This document shows, in pieces, positions 34,463 to 43,017 of a stretch of 64,000 nucleotides of DNA. The translations under genes were made by a program, and so were the position numbers. The number at the start of each line of letters is the position of its first letter. Positions within the stretch are counted from its first letter, which is position 1. A model generated the notes under the pieces. That model ran no database searches and was not told the DNA's origin. It saw only the letters and a program-made list of their open reading frames with translations. Location of the stretch: assembly GCF_023617245.1 (NCBI RefSeq), contig NZ_CP067396.1, forward strand, positions 868,001-932,000. Direction: 5' to 3'. Source of the stretch: Lysobacter enzymogenes (lineage in GTDB: Bacteria > Pseudomonadota > Gammaproteobacteria > Xanthomonadales > Xanthomonadaceae).

Positions 34463-35089
34463 ATGACCGACCTCAGCATCGAGACCACCCGTTTTCGCGA
34501 ATGGGCCGGGGCCGGCATCGTTCCGCGCGAAGGGCAATGGGAATGCGACTACAGCCAGTGGCCGGCCTGGCACCGAGCGGTGCTGGCCTGGGTGCAGGGG
34601 CGCCATCCGCGCGGTTGGTCGGACGCGGAGGTCGGCCACGTGCTGTACGCGATCGCCCGCGACAACGACGCGCAATACCTGGTTCGCGAGATCCGCCGGC
34701 TGCGTCCGGGGACGCTGCGCTTCCTGGCGCGCGCCTCGCTCGCCCACGGCGAGATCGACGCGCGCTGGCAGTTGGCGGTGGAGTTGGGGCACCTGGGCGG
34801 GGACGAGGAAGCGCAGGCGCTGCTGTTCGCGCTGGCCAGCGATCAGGACGAGTACGTGCGCCGCCGCGCGACCCGCTCGCTGGCCGGCCTGGGCGTGCGC
34901 GCGGCCGAGGAACTGGCCTGGGCGGCGTGGCATCGGCCGGACGAATACCAGGAGTGGGCGCGGATGTCGGCGCTGGAGTGCTTGCGCGAGCTGCAATCGC
35001 CGCGGTTCGAGGCGTTGCTGGCGGAGGGGCTGCGCGACGAGCGGCCGTTTTTGCGCCAATTCGCCGAGCGGCTGCAGAATGCGCGGTAG
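34463..35089 (+). CDS. HEAT-repeat protein
   Basis: This 208-aa protein has an N-terminal acidic/aromatic segment (WECDYSQWPAWHRAV, about 27-41) and then helical HEAT/armadillo-like repeats (about 90-205) such as LAVELGHLGGDEEAQALLFALASD and VRRRATRSLAGLGVRAAEELAW. Such repeats usually bind other proteins. The function is unknown. A terminal LQNAR ends it, and the next gene (YcxB-like) starts 52 bp later on the same strand. Confidence 0.75.
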   Translation: MTDLSIETTRFREWAGAGIVPREGQWECDYSQWPAWHRAVLAWVQGRHPRGWSDAEVGHVLYAIARDNDAQYLVREIRRLRPGTLRFLARASLAHGEIDARWQLAVELGHLGGDEEAQALLFALASDQDEYVRRRATRSLAGLGVRAAEELAWAAWHRPDEYQEWARMSALECLRELQSPRFEALLAEGLRDERPFLRQFAERLQNAR

Positions 35090-35141
35090 CGGCCGCGCAC
35101 AGCGGCCGACCCGCCCGCTCTGACTGGATGGATCCGGCCCG

Positions 35142-35651
35142 ATGGAACACGCTCAGGAAATCCGCTTCTCGCTGGCGTTCGGCTACTGGGACCGCGCGCG
35201 CGCCACCCTGGCGCTGATCGCCGAACGCCCGGTCAGCCTGTGCATGGCGCTGCTGTGGCCGCTGTGCGGCGTCGGCCTGGCGGCGTTCGCGCTGGTCAAG
35301 GGCCGGCCGATCACCGGCGAACTTGCCCTGGCCATCGCGCTGCTGTTCGCGTTCGTCCCGGCGATGGTGCTGCTCGGTACGGCGATGACGCACTACTTTC
35401 ATCGCCAATCCCGCGAGCCGTTCACCTACACCTTCGACGGCGAAGGCATCCACGTCGCCGCGGTGACCTACGACTTCACCCACAAGTGGCCGGCGATCTT
35501 CAAGGTCAAGCGCAAGCGCTGGTTCCTGATGTTCTTCTTCTCGCCCGGCTGCGCGCACTGCATTCCGTTCCGCGCGATTCCCGACCCCGCGGTGCAGGCC
35601 GCGCTGGTGTCGATGGCCGCGGCGCACGGCGCCGACGTGCGCTCGGCCTGA
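35142..35651 (+). CDS. YcxB-like membrane protein (copy 1)
   Basis: This 169-aa protein has two transmembrane segments (about 29-50 and 60-85) and a C-terminal soluble domain (about 90-160) resembling the YcxB-like C-terminal domain, with EPFTYTFDGEGIHV and a strand containing KWPAIFKVKRKRWFLMFFF. A paralogue of exactly the same length (169 aa) lies at 41729-42238, with matching REPFxYxFD-x2-G-x-HV and FxPxxAHxIPxRA motifs. Function is unknown. It is followed by a SIMPL-domain gene 57 bp downstream. Confidence 0.75.
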   Translation: MEHAQEIRFSLAFGYWDRARATLALIAERPVSLCMALLWPLCGVGLAAFALVKGRPITGELALAIALLFAFVPAMVLLGTAMTHYFHRQSREPFTYTFDGEGIHVAAVTYDFTHKWPAIFKVKRKRWFLMFFFSPGCAHCIPFRAIPDPAVQAALVSMAAAHGADVRSA

Positions 35652-35708
35652 AGCCGGGCGTCCGATCCGATCCACCGCGACACTCCCGCCCTCCCACTGG
35701 ATACCCGA

Positions 35709-36395
35709 ATGTCCATGCAGCCCGACCGCATCGAAACCCAGGTCGTCCGCGACGCCTGGGTCAAGCCCATCGGCATCGCCTTGCAGGTCCACGTCGTCGG
35801 CACCGCTTCGGTCGGTTCGATGGCGGCGGTGCGCAAGAGCAAGGAACTGGTTGCGATCCAGGAGCTGATGCGCGGCCTCGGCGTCGGCGATGACAAGATC
35901 CGCATCGACTCGCTGACCTTCGCCGCCGGCGAACGCTGGTTCTCCGGCTCCTCGGTCGAGATCGACCTGGAGATCCGCGAAGTGCCCGCTCAGTCGGTGC
36001 CCGAGGCGCTGGGCGGGCTGGCCTCGCTCAAGGGCGTGTCGCTGCGCGGCATGCGCCGCGAGTACGGCGCCCTCAGCGCCGAGCGCGACGAATTGCTGCG
36101 CGCCGCGGTGGCCGAATCGATGCGCCAGGCCCGGTTGATCGCCGATGCCGCCGGGCTGCGGCTGCGCTCGGTGCACAGCCTGTCGCAGCAGTGGGGCGAG
36201 CCGAACGACGACAACGACCACGCCTACCCGATGGCGCGCGGCGCGCGCGCCAAGCTGTCGGTCAGCGCTGACGACATGAAGGGCTATCAGCTGGTAGAGA
36301 ATCACGAAGGCAAGCTGAGCCTGACAGTGCGGATGGAGTTGCGCGTCGGCGAGTTCGGCGAGGCGATCGGCGGCACCGAATCGGGAGGCGGCTGA
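35709..36395 (+). CDS. SIMPL (DUF541) domain protein
   Basis: The 228-aa product is essentially a SIMPL domain: an N-terminal strand ALQVHVVGTASVGS with helix ending in a KIRIDSL motif, and the C-terminal LVENHEGKLSLTVRMELRVGEFGEA strand. Family members are often periplasmic with a signal peptide, but none is visible here, so this copy is probably cytoplasmic. The stop shares one base with the next gene's ATG (TGATG), giving translational coupling. Function of SIMPL proteins is not settled. Confidence 0.75.
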   Translation: MSMQPDRIETQVVRDAWVKPIGIALQVHVVGTASVGSMAAVRKSKELVAIQELMRGLGVGDDKIRIDSLTFAAGERWFSGSSVEIDLEIREVPAQSVPEALGGLASLKGVSLRGMRREYGALSAERDELLRAAVAESMRQARLIADAAGLRLRSVHSLSQQWGEPNDDNDHAYPMARGARAKLSVSADDMKGYQLVENHEGKLSLTVRMELRVGEFGEAIGGTESGGG

Positions 36396-36841
36396 TGCGC
36401 TGGCTGGCGATCGTCGCGTTGTCGATCTTCTCGCCCGCGGCGTTCGCCCTGAGCATCGTCTGCGCCGATCACGGTTATCCCAAGGAACTGCCCGATCCGA
36501 TCCGTTATGAGGTCTCCGAACATCCGGCCACGGATGCGGACGACGCCAAGACCGAAGTCGAGTATTTCGTACTGCTGGCCAAGCAGGTGGACGGCAAGGA
36601 CCTGGACGTTGCGCGGATGGAGGTGCTCGACGGCGATGAGGTGGTGTTGTCGACGGGGTTGCGTACCCACGCGCATGAGGTCGTGGGTTGGGGCGATACC
36701 TATTTCGCAGTGGTGCGCACGACCGACACGCGCCGCAGGATCCGGATCGTGGCGACCTACGATCCGGTCTGCCGCGTCACCTTGCGGCAAACGCTGTCGC
36801 GGGATCACGCCGACGCCGAGGCCGCGCCGGGCAAGCGCTGA
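36395..36841 (+). CDS. Secreted hypothetical protein
   Basis: The 148-aa protein has a signal peptide (MRWLAIVALSIFSPAAFA, cleavage after AFA). The mature part is small and mostly beta, with two Cys (VCADH and VCRVT) likely to form a disulfide. No family is recognised. It overlaps the SIMPL gene by 1 bp and so is co-translated with it; the pair may act together across the membrane, which is inference. Confidence 0.7.
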   Translation: MRWLAIVALSIFSPAAFALSIVCADHGYPKELPDPIRYEVSEHPATDADDAKTEVEYFVLLAKQVDGKDLDVARMEVLDGDEVVLSTGLRTHAHEVVGWGDTYFAVVRTTDTRRRIRIVATYDPVCRVTLRQTLSRDHADAEAAPGKR

Positions 36842-36951
36842 GCGCGTCCGTCCGGCGGCCGATGATCTTCGCCGCCGACGCGGTCGCGCCCTGGCGTTGC
36901 GAAAAGGGGTATCGTCCGGCCCTGTTAGGCCTCTCGGTGGGAGCGCTGGCG

Positions 36952-37515
36952 ATGACCGCAAAGACGTCCAAATCCGCAGCGAAGGCCGCGGCCAAGCCGG
37001 CTGCAAAGCCGGCGACGAAGACGGCAAAGGCGAAGGCCGGCAAGCCGGCCGACGAAACGCCCGCGTCCCGGCGCAAAGCCGCGGCCGCGAAGCCCGGCAA
37101 AGCCGCGGCTCCCGGGCCGCGATTGCTCTCCGGCGGCAATCCGCAGATCCCCAAGGGCTACGGCGACGCGCCGGTCCAGGCCTATCTCGACGCCGTCCCG
37201 GGCTGGAAGCGCGAGATCGCCCGCCGTCTCGATGCGCTGGTCGAGCGCACCGTGCCCGGCGTGAGCAAGGCGGTGAAGTGGAACACGCCGCTGTACGCGG
37301 TGGAGGAGGGCCATTGGTTCCTCGCCATGCATTGCTTCGACCGTTATCTCAAAGTCACCTTCTTCCGCGGCGCGGCGCTGGACCCGCCGCCGGCGCACGC
37401 ATCGAAGATGGCCGACGTGCGTTATCACCATATCCACGAGCACGATCCCTTCGACGAGGCGCGACTGGCCGATTGGATCGCGCAGGCCAGCCGCCTGCCG
37501 GGCGAGCGCATGTGA
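36952..37515 (+). CDS. DUF1801 protein with a Lys/Ala-rich histone H1-like N-terminal tail
   Basis: This 187-aa protein has an N-terminal 65-residue stretch built of AAKPAAKPATKTAKAKAGKPA-like repeats, similar in composition to histone H1 and bacterial AlgP/H1-like tails. A DUF1801 domain (about 75-187) follows, with KRWKREI-type helix, VKWNTPLYA (about 102-110) and the KVTFFRGAAL strand. DUF1801 proteins belong to the YdhG-like group of unknown function. The tail probably contacts DNA or RNA. The start at 36952 follows GGGAG. A second DUF1801 gene begins 46 bp downstream. Confidence 0.8.
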   Translation: MTAKTSKSAAKAAAKPAAKPATKTAKAKAGKPADETPASRRKAAAAKPGKAAAPGPRLLSGGNPQIPKGYGDAPVQAYLDAVPGWKREIARRLDALVERTVPGVSKAVKWNTPLYAVEEGHWFLAMHCFDRYLKVTFFRGAALDPPPAHASKMADVRYHHIHEHDPFDEARLADWIAQASRLPGERM

Positions 37516-37561
37516 GCGCCGCCGGCTCCGAAGTTTCGACCACGACCGCAGGAACCAGCGC

Positions 37562-37969
37562 ATGAGCAAGAACACCGGCGCGGACGCCGCGCCCACCGAT
37601 GTCGCCGCATCGCGGCTGATCGACGAACGCATCCAGGATCTCGCCGACTGGCGCGGCGAGACCTTGGCCCAGGTGCGCAAATTGATCCGCGAGGCCGATC
37701 CGCAGATCGTGGAGGAGTGGAAGTGGCGCGGGGTGCCGGTGTGGTCGCGCGGCGGCATCGTGTGCACCGGCGAGACCTACAAGAGCGCGGTCAAGCTGAC
37801 TTTCGCCAAGGGTGCGTCGCTGCCGGACCCGAAGGGCTTGTTCAACGCCAGCCTCGACGGCAACACCCGGCGCGCGATCGACATCCACGAAGGCGACAAG
37901 ATCGACGGCAAGGCGCTGCAGGCGCTGGTGCGCGCGGCGATCGCCTTGAACGCGTCGAAGAAGAAGTAA
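37562..37969 (+). CDS. DUF1801 domain protein (second copy)
   Basis: This 135-aa protein is a DUF1801 domain with EEWKWRGVPVWS (about 57-68), IVCTGETYKSAVKLTFAKGASLPDP (about 70-94) and a C-terminal helix ending KKK. Compared with the upstream neighbour it lacks the Lys/Ala tail. Adjacent placement suggests a related job, possibly as a heteromer. Function unknown. Confidence 0.8.
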   Translation: MSKNTGADAAPTDVAASRLIDERIQDLADWRGETLAQVRKLIREADPQIVEEWKWRGVPVWSRGGIVCTGETYKSAVKLTFAKGASLPDPKGLFNASLDGNTRRAIDIHEGDKIDGKALQALVRAAIALNASKKK

Positions 37970-38202
37970 CCGCCGCGCGCGCCGCGGCGCTTCGCGCACC
38001 GGGTGGCCGGTGCCGGCCGTCTCCGGCCGCGCGGATTGCGGCCGCATGACTGGCGCCGGCGCCCGCCACCGATGCTGAATGCGGGGTCGCGTCGCGGTTC
38101 AGGCGGTTTCATAGTCCGTCCATCAGCGCCTGCGGCCCCGCGGCGCGTTCCGCTGCGTTTTCTGGCTAGACTGCGCGCGGATCAACGCACCCACGGACGA
38201 GC

Positions 38203-39108
38203 ATGCGCTACCCCATCTACGCCGCCCTGCCGCTCGCGCTGCTGCTGGCGGCCTGCAAGCCGGCCGCTTCCGCCGCCGATGCGGCCGCCGCGGCCAAGGC
38301 CGCGCCCGCCGCACCCGCGCCGGCACCTGCCGCAGCCAAGGCGCCCGAAGCGACCCCGGCGCCGGCCGCCGCGCCGGTCGCGCCGACGCCTGCGGCGACC
38401 GTCGCCGAACCCGAGATCGCCAAGTCCTTCTCCAAGGACATGACCTACAGCGACCTGCGCAAGCGCCTGCTCGGCGCCGGTTGGCTGCCGCTGCGCGATC
38501 CCGATTGCCGCGGCAACGTCGGCGGCGAGGCGCGGGTCTGCACGTATCTTCCCGAAGTCGAAGGTTGCAGTTCCGACGGCTACTGCAAGATGTGGTTCGC
38601 CAACCGCGACCTCGGCCTGCGCGTGCGGGTCGGCACCTACGGCCCCAACGACCGCGGCAACACCCTCGGCAACGGCACCGCCACCGCGGTGCGCTACTGG
38701 GAGTTCGTTGGCCTGGATGCGCCGGTCGCGGCGGCGTGCCCCTCGCGCGATTTCGACCAGTTCCTGACCCGGTTCGCGGCCGATCCGGCGCTGGCGCGCC
38801 AGTTCACCGCGCCGCTGGTCAAGGTGGTGGAGCTGCGCTCGGACGAGGACGGCGACGTGCCGCAGCCGGTGTATGTGCTGGGCTCGGCCTATCGCGGCTT
38901 CAATGTGCGTTATCAGAACGGCGCCTACCACTTCGTCTACGAAGGCCAGCCGGACAAGCAGCCGCTGAAATTGAACGTGTCCAAGCAGGGCGCGAACGCG
39001 CGCCTGGTCGCTTACCGGCTCAACATGTCCGAAGGCAATTCGTACCGTTTCGAAGACAAGGGCGGTTGCTGGAGCCTCACCGAAGACCCCGAGCCGCCCT
39101 CGCCCTGA
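38203..39108 (+). CDS. Lipoprotein, candidate immunity protein for the adjacent T4SS effector
   Basis: This 301-aa lipoprotein has a signal peptide with lipobox LAAC (Cys18), then an Ala/Pro-rich linker (about 20-70) and a soluble domain (about 75-300) with several Cys (DPDCRGN, ARVCTYLPEVEGCSSDGYCKMW). No family is named. It stands 60 bp upstream of the peptidoglycan-degrading effector gene and has the same orientation. Xanthomonas killing-T4SS effectors are usually next to a periplasmic lipoprotein that neutralises them, so an immunity role is a reasonable inference, not proven by sequence. Confidence 0.6.
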   Translation: MRYPIYAALPLALLLAACKPAASAADAAAAAKAAPAAPAPAPAAAKAPEATPAPAAAPVAPTPAATVAEPEIAKSFSKDMTYSDLRKRLLGAGWLPLRDPDCRGNVGGEARVCTYLPEVEGCSSDGYCKMWFANRDLGLRVRVGTYGPNDRGNTLGNGTATAVRYWEFVGLDAPVAAACPSRDFDQFLTRFAADPALARQFTAPLVKVVELRSDEDGDVPQPVYVLGSAYRGFNVRYQNGAYHFVYEGQPDKQPLKLNVSKQGANARLVAYRLNMSEGNSYRFEDKGGCWSLTEDPEPPSP

Positions 39109-39168
39109 GGCGCGCGGCCGGCCCGCATTCAACCACCACCGGACTCACCAAGGATCAGGAGAGCAGTC

Positions 39169-41442
39169 ATGAGCGGAAGGTACCGCATCAGCGAGAGCGT
39201 CGACCGTCATGGCGGGCGCGAGGACGTGCACAGCTTCGAAGACCTGGAAAAGCACCATCCCAGCGCCGGGCGCGAGGACGGGCGCGACTACGAGGTCATC
39301 GGCGGCAAGCTCGAGGAAGTCCGCCATCTGTCCGACGGGCGCACCTTCATCAAGAAGGATTTCATCCTCTCGCAGGACACCCCGGGCCCGGTCAACATTC
39401 CTTCGCCGGTCGCCGGCTACGTGCACCGTCTCAACGACGGCACCAACACCGTGCAGATCTACGATCGCCCGTTCGGCGAGGCCGGCGCGGTGCGGCTGGG
39501 CCAAGTGCTGCACATGGCCCACGGCTCGACCTTGCCCGAAGGCGCGCGCGTGGAGTACGGCCAGCCGCTGGGGCGCATGGGCGATGTCGGTTCGCCGGGG
39601 TCGATCCATGCCCACGTCGAAGTCGAGCGCGGCCAGTTCCAGAACTACGTGCGCGACATCGACAACGGCACCATCCAGCCGGGCACGATCTCGCCGATGC
39701 GCGACGGCGTGCTGCGCCGCGGCGAGCAAGGCGCCGAGGTGACCCAGTTGCAGGAAGCGCTGAACCGCAACGGCGCGCAGCTGCCGACCAACGGCGTGTA
39801 CGGCCCGCAGACCGAGGCGGCGGTGTCCGCGTACCAGCGCTCCAAGGGGCTGGAGCCGGTCGACGGCATCGCCGGCCCGCGTACGCTGCAGTCTCTGGGG
39901 ATCGCGCCGCAGGCGCAGGCTCCGGCGCCCGCGGCGCCTGCCGCGCCCGCTCCGGTCGCGCCGACGCCTGCCCCGGCGCCCGCGCCGGCCGCGACTACTC
40001 CGACGCCGACGCCAACTCCGAGCCCGACTCCGGCGACGCCCACGCCGGCGACGTCCGCCGCGCCCGCCGTCGCCGCGGCCACGCCGCAGTTCCGCGACAG
40101 TCCGCTCAGCGCGCTGATCTCCGGCGGCGAGGGCGGCTACAACTCGTTCAACCGCGGCCGCGCGGGCGACGCCAACGGCGCGCAGATCGACTTCTCGAAC
40201 CTGACCGTCGGCGAAGTCATGCGCCGCCAGCGCCTGCACGAGACCAACCCGGGCCATCGCGACGAGCTGTTCGCGGTCGGCAAGTACCAGATGGTCCCGG
40301 GCACGATGCGCGAGACGGTGGAACGGCTCGGCATCGACCCGAACGCGCGTTTCACCCCGCAGCTGCAGGAGCGCATGTTCGCCGACTACCTGGTCGACGA
40401 AAAACGTCCGCAGGTTCGCGCGTTCATCACCGGCGACGGCAATCCGCAGTCGCTGCGCGGCGCGCAGCTGGCGCTGGCGCAGGAGTTCGCCAGCGTCGCC
40501 GATCCGAACACCGGACGCAGCTATCACGACGGCGTGGGCGGCAACAGTTCCTCGATCACCGCGGCGCAGTCCGCGGCGGCGCTGACCCAGATGCGCGAGC
40601 GCTACCAGCAGAACCTGCAGAGCGGGATGTCGGCCAACGAGGCGTATCGCGAGGTCTCCACCGGCGATCGCAACAGCGGCTATCCGTCCGTGCTCGGCGG
40701 CGCGTTGCGCGAGGGCCGCGGCCGGCCCGACGACGTGCGCGAACTGCAGGCCGCGCTGAACCGCAACGGCGCCCAGTTGCCGGTCACCGGCACCTTCGAC
40801 CGCCCGACCACCGACGCGCTCAAGGCCTTCCAGCGCAGCCACGACCTGGAGGACGACGGCATCGCCGGCGCCAAGAGCCTCAACGCGCTGGGCATCGGCC
40901 AGCCGGTCCAGGGCCAGACGCAAACCGCGCCCGCGCCGGCGCGCGAGCAGCCGCAGGGCGCGACGCCGGCTCCCGCTACCGCCGCGCCGGGCGCGACGCC
41001 GGTCGCGCCGACGCCGCAGACCCGCGGCGCGGTCGAGCCCACGCCGATCCGCCCGGCCGCGCCGCTGCTGTCGGATGCGAACCATCCCGACAACGGCATG
41101 TACCGCCAGGCCGTCGCCGGGCTGGAAAAGCTCGGCCCGCAGGCCGGCTTCGGCGGCGACCGCGACAAGCTCGAGCGGGCCGCGGCGACGATGGTGTACG
41201 AGGCCAAGGTCAGCGGCTTCGACAAGATCGACCACGTCGTCGCCAGCGCCGACGGCCAGCGCCTGTTCGCGGTGCAGGGCGAACTGCAGGACCCGAGCCA
41301 CCGCCGCGTCGTCGCCGACAAGGCCCAGGCGGTCGGACCGTCGGTCGAGCAGACCACCCAGGCGCTGGCCCAGGACGTGCCGGCCAACGCGCCGCTGCGC
41401 CAGGATCCGCAGCAGACCCAGGCCAAGGCCATGGCGCAGTAA
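39169..41442 (+). CDS. Predicted antibacterial T4SS effector: M23-like, two PG-binding domains, lysozyme-like domain and XVIPCD
   Basis: This 757-aa protein has, in order: an M23/lysostaphin-like region (about 65-165) with LHMAHG (115-119) and IHAHVEVE (HxH at 147-149); PG_binding_1 (about 180-245); a Pro/Ala/Thr linker (250-305); a lysozyme-like domain (about 310-480) with GGEGGYNSFNRG and likely catalytic Glu321; a second PG_binding_1 (about 510-575); a linker; and a C-terminal XVIPCD-like region (about 633-735) with HPDNGMYRQ, IDHVVAS and LFAVQG. No signal peptide is seen, as expected for T4SS cargo. XVIPCD directs effectors to VirD4 in Xanthomonas. It probably cleaves rival peptidoglycan. 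The lipoprotein gene upstream may protect the producer. Confidence 0.85.
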   Translation: MSGRYRISESVDRHGGREDVHSFEDLEKHHPSAGREDGRDYEVIGGKLEEVRHLSDGRTFIKKDFILSQDTPGPVNIPSPVAGYVHRLNDGTNTVQIYDRPFGEAGAVRLGQVLHMAHGSTLPEGARVEYGQPLGRMGDVGSPGSIHAHVEVERGQFQNYVRDIDNGTIQPGTISPMRDGVLRRGEQGAEVTQLQEALNRNGAQLPTNGVYGPQTEAAVSAYQRSKGLEPVDGIAGPRTLQSLGIAPQAQAPAPAAPAAPAPVAPTPAPAPAPAATTPTPTPTPSPTPATPTPATSAAPAVAAATPQFRDSPLSALISGGEGGYNSFNRGRAGDANGAQIDFSNLTVGEVMRRQRLHETNPGHRDELFAVGKYQMVPGTMRETVERLGIDPNARFTPQLQERMFADYLVDEKRPQVRAFITGDGNPQSLRGAQLALAQEFASVADPNTGRSYHDGVGGNSSSITAAQSAAALTQMRERYQQNLQSGMSANEAYREVSTGDRNSGYPSVLGGALREGRGRPDDVRELQAALNRNGAQLPVTGTFDRPTTDALKAFQRSHDLEDDGIAGAKSLNALGIGQPVQGQTQTAPAPAREQPQGATPAPATAAPGATPVAPTPQTRGAVEPTPIRPAAPLLSDANHPDNGMYRQAVAGLEKLGPQAGFGGDRDKLERAAATMVYEAKVSGFDKIDHVVASADGQRLFAVQGELQDPSHRRVVADKAQAVGPSVEQTTQALAQDVPANAPLRQDPQQTQAKAMAQ

Positions 41443-41728
41443 CGCCCCGCGCGCCGCGCCGTCCTGCGCGGGCGGCGCGGCGGCGTGGCGGCGCGGGTCC
41501 GCCGCGGTGCGCGTCGGGCCGCGGCGCGGCTCGGGCCGCAACGTTTCCGGCCGATGCCGCTCACCACGTACACTCGCCTGCGCAGGCGGCGCGGATCGCG
41601 CCCGCCCGCGCATCGCCTCGCGATCGCGTCGCCCCCGTGGGCGCCGCGCGCGCGTCGGCGTTGTTTCCGCACGGGCGCGGGTCCTTGCCGCCGCTCCGAA
41701 CGTTTTCGCCTTTCTCCGACCGTATTCG

Positions 41729-42238
41729 ATGCCATCTGCCCAGGACATCCGCTGTTCGTTCGCCTTCACCCCCTGGGAACGCGTCCGTCTCGCCGCGGTG
41801 CTGACCTTCCAGCGCAAGCTGTTCCTGGCGTTCGCGCTGGCGTGGCCGGCGGTGGGCCTGATCCTGGCGATCCTCGCCCTGGCCGGCGGCGTGCCGGTCG
41901 GCGCGCCGCTGTGGCGCATGATCGGCTTGTGCATCGTGTTCATCCCGGTGCTGCTGGCGCTCAGCGCCGCGGCCGGTTTCCTGGTCCGTCGCGGGCCGCG
42001 GGAGCCGTTCAACTACGTGTTCGACCACGCCGGCGTGCACGTGTCCACCTCCGCGTTCGCGCACACCCATCCGTGGTCGGCGATCGTGCGGGTCAAGCGC
42101 AGCCAGGGCTTCGTGCTGCTGTTCTTCGCGCCGCGCCAGGCGCACGCGATTCCGCTGCGCGCGCTGGCCTCGCCGCAGGACGAGCAGGCGCTGGTCGCGT
42201 TGGCGCAGGCCGCCGGCGTGGGCGCGCCGCGGGCCTGA
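41729..42238 (+). CDS. YcxB-like membrane protein (copy 2)
   Basis: This 169-aa membrane protein is a paralogue of the protein at 35142-35651: two transmembrane segments (about 30-55 and 62-87), then the REPFNYVFDHAGVHV motif (about 93-107) and the FAPRQAHAIPLRA strand (about 136-148). The stop shares one base with the next ATG (TGATG). It heads a small group with a GNAT, a CxxC protein and a 2H-like protein, and is the only member of unknown biochemical type with a membrane anchor. Confidence 0.72.
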   Translation: MPSAQDIRCSFAFTPWERVRLAAVLTFQRKLFLAFALAWPAVGLILAILALAGGVPVGAPLWRMIGLCIVFIPVLLALSAAAGFLVRRGPREPFNYVFDHAGVHVSTSAFAHTHPWSAIVRVKRSQGFVLLFFAPRQAHAIPLRALASPQDEQALVALAQAAGVGAPRA

Positions 42239-42729
42239 TGCATATCCGCGCGCTGCGGCCGGACGAGGCGCCGGCGCTGCTGGCGATCTTCCGCGCCGCC
42301 GTGCGCGTAACCGCCGCGCGCGACTACGCGCCGGAGCAGATCGAAGCCTGGTCGCCGGCGCAGTGGCCGCCGGCGCAATGCGAGCGCTGGATCGAGCGGG
42401 TGCGCGCGCTGCACCCGTTCGTGGCCGACATCGACGGCGTCGCCGCCGGCTACGCCGACCTGCAGGACGACGGCCTGATCGATCATTTCTACGTGTCGCC
42501 GGACTTCGCCCGCCGCGGCGTCGGCGCCGCGCTGATGGCTCACCTGCTCGCGCTGGCACGCGAACGCGGGCTGCGCGTCGTGCATTCGAACGTCAGCCGC
42601 ACCGCGCAGCCGTTCTTCACCCGTTTCGGATTCGACATCGTGGCGCAGCAACGGCCGGTGGTGCGCGGGGTCGAAGTGCCGAATGCGCGGATGCGCGCGG
42701 TGTTGGGCGAACCGGACGTTCCGCGATGA
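42238..42729 (+). CDS. GNAT family N-acetyltransferase
   Basis: The 163-aa protein has GNAT motifs: IRALRPDEAPALLAIFRAAV (N-terminal), a substrate loop with EQIEAW, FYVSPDFARRGVGAALMAHLL (about 83-103, with RRGVGA as the acetyl-CoA loop), and SRTAQPFFTRFGFD (about 119-132). It overlaps both neighbours (1 bp upstream, 4 bp downstream), so it is translated from one mRNA with the YcxB-like and CxxC genes. Substrate is not known. Confidence 0.88.
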   Translation: MHIRALRPDEAPALLAIFRAAVRVTAARDYAPEQIEAWSPAQWPPAQCERWIERVRALHPFVADIDGVAAGYADLQDDGLIDHFYVSPDFARRGVGAALMAHLLALARERGLRVVHSNVSRTAQPFFTRFGFDIVAQQRPVVRGVEVPNARMRAVLGEPDVPR

Positions 42730-43010
42730 GTTTCGACCTCGACCGCGCCCATCGGCACAGCGCCGGCCATCGCGCCGAGTTGCTGGCCAGCGAGCGCTGC
42801 GGCTGCTTCTATTGCCTGGCCGTGTTCTCGCCGCAGGCCATCGACGAATGGATCGACGCGGACGCCGACAGCGACGACGACGAGGCCGGCACGACTGCGC
42901 TGTGCCCGGTCTGCGGCATCGATGCGGTGATCGGTTCGGCGGCCGGTTTTCCGCTGCAGCGCGAATTCCTGCAGGCGATGCGCGCGCGCTGGTTCGGCGG
43001 CATGGACTGA
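42726..43010 (+). CDS. Small zinc-ribbon-like cytoplasmic protein
   Basis: This 94-aa protein has CGCFYC near residues 25-30 and CPVCGIDAVIG at about 59-69, two Cys pairs that could hold zinc. The same layout (HRAELLAS-x-RCGCFYCL ... TALCPVCGIDAVIG) occurs in a widespread family of small cytoplasmic proteins of unknown function. The ATG overlaps the GNAT stop by 4 bp. The next gene starts 7 bp after its stop. Confidence 0.8.
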   Translation: MSFDLDRAHRHSAGHRAELLASERCGCFYCLAVFSPQAIDEWIDADADSDDDEAGTTALCPVCGIDAVIGSAAGFPLQREFLQAMRARWFGGMD

Positions 43011-43017
43011 CGCCGCC

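Noticed and set aside
38481..41804. Plus-strand long frame overlapping the T4SS effector in another register
   Set aside because: The effector frame shows M23, PG-binding and XVIPCD motifs and the other frame gives Arg/Pro/Ala-rich text only.
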